From assembly GCF_009017415.1 (NCBI RefSeq), contig NC_092409.1, positions 496,001 through 560,000 of the forward strand: a stretch of 64,000 nucleotides of DNA, read 5' to 3'. A program made the position numbers and the translations under genes. Positions 57,868 through 64,000 of this stretch are shown here, one piece after another; the stretch's first letter is position 1, and each line of letters begins with the position of its first letter. This stretch comes from Aspergillus flavus. Lineage: Eukaryota; Ascomycota; Eurotiomycetes; Eurotiales; Aspergillaceae. Under the pieces are notes generated by a model that was not told the origin of the DNA, ran no database searches, and saw nothing but the letters and a program-made list of their open reading frames with translations.

Positions 57868-59418
57868 TGTGAAGCAAAGTAATCAGAAGATGAACTAGTG
57901 TTGACTAGGGCTTTGAAGCGGAAGCTGTGGTTTTCCTTTTCGTAGGAATGATGTTTTGAACTTGAAGTAGCGGATATTCACACGACTGTCGCCCTTCTTA
58001 AATATCCACGAGACGTATTGATAATGAATGATACGCATCACACATGTTACAAATCAGTCTATCTCGGGCTTTGCATGGAGAGCTGCACTCCAGGTCCTCC
58101 GTCCATCAAAGCCCGGCATCACAGCTAGACAAAACAACTACGCATTACCAATGATCCCTTTCCCGGCAACACCGGAATGCAAGGCTTTCCTACGATGCAA
58201 TGAAACTCTCGAGATACTCTCTTTATTGGCGCCATGATACTGCATGTCATGTCCAGTCAAATAACAGTGACAGCATAGTAGCTGCAAGGAAGTCCAAAAT
58301 AAGTTTAGGTCTTACTTTGAGGTGTGGGGTTGAAAGTGTGGCGAGCTGAATGGCTAGTGGCTGTCAACACCGTCGGCACGGATAGACAATTGCAGCAGGC
58401 ACAACGTCCTCACAGTACCCCGTAATTAAGGCTAGGCCCGTCATATCAAGAAAGGGATGTTTGATTGGCTTGTGGGTGTTCCCCTCATTGCTACCGTAGT
58501 TCATTCTAATACTAGCGCTGCGGCCCAATTTAGCTCGTCGGGGCAATGTTGCCGTCCATGCAGGATAGGAACACGAGGGCTGGCAAACTTCTTTAGGATT
58601 CAGCTGTGGCTAGCTGGGCAGTATTCCTGTTGTCGTCCATTCTTGGCGCTCCGTCTAGTCATAGTTCTAGACAGGCTGCGGTTAATATCACAGCGCAATG
58701 GACAACTTCACGCAGACCTTCAAGCACCGTGATTCAGTTTCAACATAGTATCAGCTGATAGTATACTAAGCGCCTCATGCAGCCACAGTCACAAAGAAGA
58801 AGTAAAGATAACTCCGCCAGCCAGCTGTGGAATGCGAGAGTAATGTGCAAGGCCAGTCGAATCAACTGAAACGCCCAAACGCAATAAATCAACACTATTA
58901 TAACACAGAATAGAATAGCACAGACCATGTGGCGCTACATGTGCAAGCACTGGATTCGGATTAACCGGCCATGAAATGTAACCTGCTCTACAGGCGCCAT
59001 GGCCTAGATGGGGTTCATGAACGATTTGAGCCAAGGCAAGCATTATCATCTTTCAGCTCTGGTGTTCTGCCCACTCATTTGCATGGTGGCTGCCTGACAC
59101 CTGGCTGCAATGACACGCTGCAGACTGTTTCTTTGTCTGAGCTGCTTTACGATGTCGCCGTCGTCAGCCCCTTGCCCGGAGATGGCCTTTCTGATAGCGA
59201 CTACACTCCAGTAGGGCCAAAGTTGGCGTTGCGATGTCTGCTAAGCTAGCCACCATGTGCTTAGTCGGGACAGGTTGCTAATGTGATGCTTGTAGAAGAT
59301 ATAAAGCTATAAACGAGACTGCTGTGCAACATGAGTATCTTTCCTCTCATGAGTATGTAGTTCTCTCCATCTTTCTCATTTTGCTGGATAATATTAAGCT
59401 TAACATTCGAGGCCAACC
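57868..59418. other. long intergenic region, nothing recognised
   Basis: Promoters of the divergent tyrosinase (left) and the 815-aa protein (right). Short open frames only, none with domain content. Confidence 0.4.
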
Positions 59419-61897
59419 ATGGATAGCCGCGCGTCGAACCTCTCGAACCTCTCGAGCGAGAGATATGGCTATGACTTCGTTGTGGCAACTACACAGGCAA
59501 GCATCAACTCGGATCTGAGAGTGTTTCTTAGCGAGGAAGACCAACCGGTCTCCTATACCTGCTTCTGTACGGATGGCGAGGGGGAGCCCACGAAAATGAT
59601 CGGCTTAGAGGAACTCCTTAAACTGACGGACTGTGTGAATCCCTTTGAAATCCCTAAGGGTACCCCCTACAAAGATCCACGGGTTCAGAAACTATTTGGC
59701 GTCTGCTTTGCCGTCGAAATTAAAATGCAAATTGGCCGGCCTCCTGGTATAGCACCAATGGACTTGCTCCCGATCATCAGTCTGGGCGAGAGCGCAAGCA
59801 ATGTCAAGTTCACCATGTGGTGCTCAGATGTGACCGTTGTCGAACTTAAGCCTCCCGGTGGTTGGGTCTCTGATGGAAAGTGGAACGTATGGTCCCAGCC
59901 ATACGGCGATCCGTGGTATGTACACACCAAGGTGAATCTCACAATGGCCTATTTGAATGAACAACTCGATACACCATATCTGAACCAACACCCCAGAATC
60001 AAGAAAAGACTCAAGGAAGCGCTGGGAAACCTCTCGGGCACCGCATTCAGCTTACAACAGCTTCTGATTGACCTGGATAGCGCCTTCTTGGAGACTGCTC
60101 CCACCTTTAAGGGCATCGACGACTCAGACGCTCTGGCTGTCCTACAGAAATATTTCGTCAAGATCTATAGTGACCATGCAAAGGATGGCCTGCCGTTGGT
60201 CGCTGTGACCGCCGTCGCGCAATCCGCCGACAAGTCCTCCCTGAAGTTGACTGCCTTTGAGCGTGAGGTCAACCCCCCGATAGGCAGTAGTGGCGGTAGA
60301 ATTGAGCATCCAACCTCATTCCAGCAGTCAGCTACAACTTTAAACTATCTGTGTGCGGTCAACAATCATACACTTCCAGGGACGGCCAGCTTTGACTGGA
60401 ACTGGGTGCTGCCGAAGGACATTGACAACATGAGTGGCATTATTGCCGTGAACCGCGATACCTTCGCAGAGCATCTCCGGGATGAGCTGGTTGCTTTAGC
60501 TGCACCATATTGCATCAAGCCCAGGTGCATAATCACGGATCAGCCCAAGAATTGGGATAATCCTGTCAAATTCAATGTGCGGCTGAACCCCGGGCAAAAA
60601 CCAGATACTGCCCACGCCTCAGGAAATGAGATATTTATTTCATATTCGAAACCCGGATACGAGGGGAGGGGACACAATGGTGTTACTGGGAAGGTGTTTG
60701 TCTAACCCAGTGGAGGGACAAACATCTGGCTCGAAGCTGTTGGCTGGCCACTTTCGGACCCATGTCAGTGAGCTGAGGATCCTCGGTGACAGCCCACCGT
60801 TTGATGCAACCGATAATGTGATCGACGATTTGCTGACGGTGCTTTCCAATGAGGGCGAAGTTCTCGGCACGACGTACACGCAGCTGAAGGAGTTGGCTAA
60901 GGACTTCAGCTCGATGAATGTAGATGATGTGCTGAAGAGGCTTGCCGGGATTCTAGGCGATGTAGTTCTGTCCAGCGCGCGGGTCGTGGTGGACGCCCTA
61001 CTCGATGTGCTTCATGACATGGCGAGTGCAGCCGTTACCTTGCTAGACACAAAAATCCACATACCCGTCATCACCGATATTCTCAACGCTATCGGTGTGC
61101 CTGACCTGTTCTTCCTGGACTTGTTCACCTGGATCGCCGCTGTCGCCTATACCGTTGTCTACAAAATCGGAAAGAGTGAGGGCCCTTTCCCCGATAGTAA
61201 CGAGGTCCAGACCATTATTTCCGCGACCAGCTGGGACCAATTGGCGGGGATGTTTTCAGGGCCAAGCATGTCGATCTCCCCTTACATGCAGAAGTGTATA
61301 TTCGTTGCGGGCCATTCTATTTCCGGTTTCCTGTGCCTGACTGGCGACTTTGTCAACGCTTTCGAAGCGGAGGCCGAAACAGGAGACAACCCGTTCTCCA
61401 CCCCATCAGCCATTATGGGGTTCATTGCGGCGGGTTCGCAAGGTGCTAGTGACCTTCTTGTGCCCAAGGACGCCATAGAAAACAAAGCTGTGAGCACAAT
61501 CTCCACGATCACCACGTGTGCCGTAATCGCGGCCAAAGTCGTGTTCAGCAGCCCAGCGCAGAAGAGGTTCGGTGCTCCGGAGGGCAGCAAGTTTAAGCCG
61601 CTCGCTGTAGCTGATGGGCGCGCCACGGGCGCCATAGTTAACTCGATCCTCGTAATCCCCGCGCTGGTCGTATGTGGGTGGCATTTCTATGAATTAAGCA
61701 CCAAACCTGCGGGGGCGACGCGCTCGGCGGCGATTGTAGGCGAGGTATCTAACCTGGCCTCTTATATCTCGCGTATCGCGTATGCAGTCGCGGTTAATGA
61801 TGAGGATCCGAGCAGTAAACAAGTTCCAATTGGAATTATGGCGGTGAGCAATCTTGCATGCGCGGGATTACAAGCAGCGGAGGCTGTCATCGACTGA
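59419..61897 (+). CDS. large fungal protein of unknown function, 815 aa
   Basis: Two long frames join by a 31 nt intron (60680-60710, GTGTTA to CTAACCCAG): exon 59419-60679 and exon 60711-61897. The phase matches exactly, giving 815 aa. The N-terminal half starts YGYDFVVATTQASINSDL and is rich in beta-like alternating segments. The C-terminal half is amphipathic or hydrophobic helix-rich (LDLFTWIAAVAYTVVYKIG, AGHSISGFLCLTGDF, VNSILVIPALVVCGWHF) and could insert in or bind membranes. There is no signal peptide. The family is one I do not recognise. If the short intron is not spliced, translation would stop at 60703-60705 and give a 428-aa product. Confidence 0.7.
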
Positions 61898-62892
61898 GGA
61901 TCTTTCTTTGTATAGTTATTCTATTTCTTTTTAGCTGCCAATCTTAAGTATACCTCCCTTGTTTCATATTGAATCACGAAGGGCTTTTCGTGTCCATGCG
62001 TTCTTACAACCTGTCCAGTACTAACGTTGGATGGCCCGTTACCCAAAGCATGCTTTTTCGTTCCATACAATCATTGTATCTATCCATTTGAGTAGGACCG
62101 GCTTTTTCCTCCTTAACAAACGCTCATGGGCAGCCGATACTGAGACGACTGAAACACGGTACCGTTTGCTTGCTTCTACGTCACCAACTCCATTGTCAAT
62201 TCATTGGGGTTTAGGCTTCAGTCGAACATCATACTGGGCTTCATACATACACCGACTCTGATGTACTCGTGATGCATTATCAAAATAGTATATAATGAAC
62301 CAGTGAAGCGAGCAGTCATGACCGTATATGGACTCTATGGCCACCCAGTTCTTGCTATAGCTGCTACAACGAGGCGTGGTAGGGTGATTTGTGCCCTATT
62401 CTTGAGAAGTCTTCATAGTATCATTGCCCACACTCACCAGTTTATGGGCGTATATTAGTCACCTACGCAAGAGAATGGCTCAGAGCTAACTGTCCGCAAC
62501 TTTCTGTACAGCATTCGGATTTAGGCGGTGGTAAATAGCTTGATCCTCCTGACTAACTCAAAAAACTTCTAATACTAGCCTAGCAGAGGTCTAGACAATT
62601 CTGAAGAAGCAGGGAAGAAGTCTGTGAGTCATACACTTCATCTTTTCGTTCATTTTTCCATATTCTCATTAGGGTGGCCTCCTTACAGACCCACTATTTT
62701 GTTCCGATATCCCGACTGGTAACGCCGACCCAATCTCAGGATCCTATCCAGATTGATTGTGTAGGACTGCCCGCTGACAAAGCGGTTAAACTTGGTCTAA
62801 CAAATAACTCTTGTATAAAATGGTAAATATTCAAAGATGGAATCTACGCTCATCAGCCAACAAAATAATCTAAGAACACAACATCGCGGAAC
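61898..62892. other. intergenic, nothing recognised
   Basis: 3' flank of the unknown protein and promoter of the RidA gene; only short frames. Confidence 0.4.
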
Positions 62893-63388
62893 ATGTCGAC
62901 TTTCAAGTATTATTCTCTACCCGGATTCGGGGAAGAATGCCGCGAAAAGTACGGCTTCAGTGATTCGTGCATCGTAGGCGACAGAATGATAGTTACTGGC
63001 CAGAGTAAGTGCTCTAAATTTACTCTGTACATGTGCTTATAATAACGGTGTATTAGCTGGGGTGGATCCCTTGACCTTGAAAACCTCTCCCATTTTCGAG
63101 GAAGAAGTCACCCAAGCGTTCCAAAACATCAACGATCTCATCCTTCTTACACTCAAAAAGGAAGGCCGCACCATTGAAGAAGGTAAAACTGGCTGGGATT
63201 ATGTCGTCAAACTGCATGCGTATCTGGTCAATTTGTCGACCATGCGGGATGAGGCCAGGGAGACGATGGTGCGCCACATAAAAAAGTTCTGCCCGAATCA
63301 TCAGCCATTATTTACCATGGTGGGTGTGGAAAGCTTGCCATTTCCTGAACATCATATTGAACTTGAGGTTGATATCTGGTTGAAATGA
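62893..63388 (+). CDS. RidA/YjgF/UK114 family protein
   Basis: Exons 62893-63004 and 63057-63388 (52 nt intron) give 147 aa. The chorismate-mutase-like RidA fold is suggested by the GDRMIVTGQTGVDP strand, EVTQAFQNINDLI helix, DYVVKLHAYLVN strand and the final LFTMVGVESLPFPEHHIELE. RidA proteins hydrolyse reactive enamine/imine intermediates of amino acid metabolism, but the canonical Arg of the bacterial active site is not obvious near the end. A related fungal subfamily may have other substrates. Confidence 0.8.
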
Positions 63389-64000
63389 GGTTATCCCGCC
63401 ACTCGGTACAGGCTTTGAGATAGGGGATGTACGCTAGACAAGGCGTGAGTCTTGTACTCTGAAGTAGACATTCATGTCAGCCTGTGGATAATATTGAGTC
63501 TTGCATCTAGGCCAGGAATACCGTGGAACAATTGTGCCGTTGATACAGTACATCGCTGAAACATATTTCGGATAACTGGATAGATGATTTACGATCTCGT
63601 TGTGGTAATCTAACAGCTTAAGCATCTTAGAATTATTCTGGACTTTCGAGCACCTAACGGACTAAATATGAGGAAAGCTGTAGTGGGTTGGCAACATATC
63701 GTTACTGCTGCGTCGATACACTACTTTTCCCATTCTCTACAGCCCTTAATAGCCACGGAATCATGCGAACTGAGTCCGTCATCCATCGACCCTCACGTCG
63801 GTAATGTGAGTAATACCCAAAGACAAGCAAATTTTCTCTTGCGACAGGCCGTTGTATTCTTTCTGGTCTATCGAGAGAGGAGTTACAGGATGTGATTATG
63901 ATTTTGAAATATCAGGTTACATCAAGCGTCAGATATCTTTTACATGTAATATCAATTCCTGTCAAGGCCAATTGCTTCTTCCTCGCCCAATAAATAACTT
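63389..64000. other. right edge, no gene recognised
   Basis: Only short frames without domain content up to the window end. A 75-codon plus frame at 63668-63895 starts with ATG but shows no recognisable features. Confidence 0.35.

Overview
The window is nuclear DNA of a filamentous ascomycete, most likely Eurotiales (Aspergillus/Penicillium/Talaromyces type). Evidence: genes broken by 31-80 nt introns with GTAAGT-like donors, CTAAC/CTGAC branch points and YAG acceptors; two Zn2Cys6 regulators; a HET-domain gene; fungal transporter families; and two dispersed single 5S rRNA genes. I spliced genes by hand and kept an exon chain only where the phases agreed, so many coordinates below are exact exon models.

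Layout. 0.9-2.3 kb: an extraordinary gene. A signal-peptide exon is followed by about 15 consecutive one-codon (3 nt) exons separated by ~60 nt introns, then a short terminal exon. 2.3-7.8 kb: a decayed ELO-type fatty-acid elongase, a fatty acyl reductase and a 14-TM MFS exporter. 8.5-13.6 kb: an ankyrin remnant, an intradiol dioxygenase and one small hypothetical gene. 13.9-21 kb: a 13-exon thiamine-pyrophosphate enzyme, a 5S gene, a HET gene with a 1-nt frameshift and a DUF427 gene. 21.2-25.4 kb: a Zn2Cys6 regulator divergent from a monocarboxylate-type transporter. 25.8-28.4 kb: an ankyrin gene with an internal stop and a T5orf172 protein. 29.7-47.4 kb: a second Zn2Cys6 regulator followed by a flavocytochrome-b2-like oxidase, a dienelactone-hydrolase/SnoaL protein, an alpha/beta hydrolase, a flavin monooxygenase, a Dal5/Tna1-type permease and a 2-oxoglutarate dioxygenase. 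All of these reconstruct as intact, and they look like a degradative or tailoring gene set. 50.9-57.9 kb: an aromatic-amino-acid decarboxylase, an NAD(P) reductase, the second 5S gene, a one-TM protein fragment and a tyrosinase. 59.4-63.4 kb: an 815-aa unknown protein split by a 31 nt intron, and a RidA-family protein. Long AT-rich, gene-free tracts (near 28.5-29.5, 34.4-34.9 and 48.3-49.0 kb) look like eroded repeats.

The main discovery candidate is the tandem one-codon exon gene at 921-2273. Every skipping event there would keep the reading frame, so one locus could in principle make many related secreted peptides.
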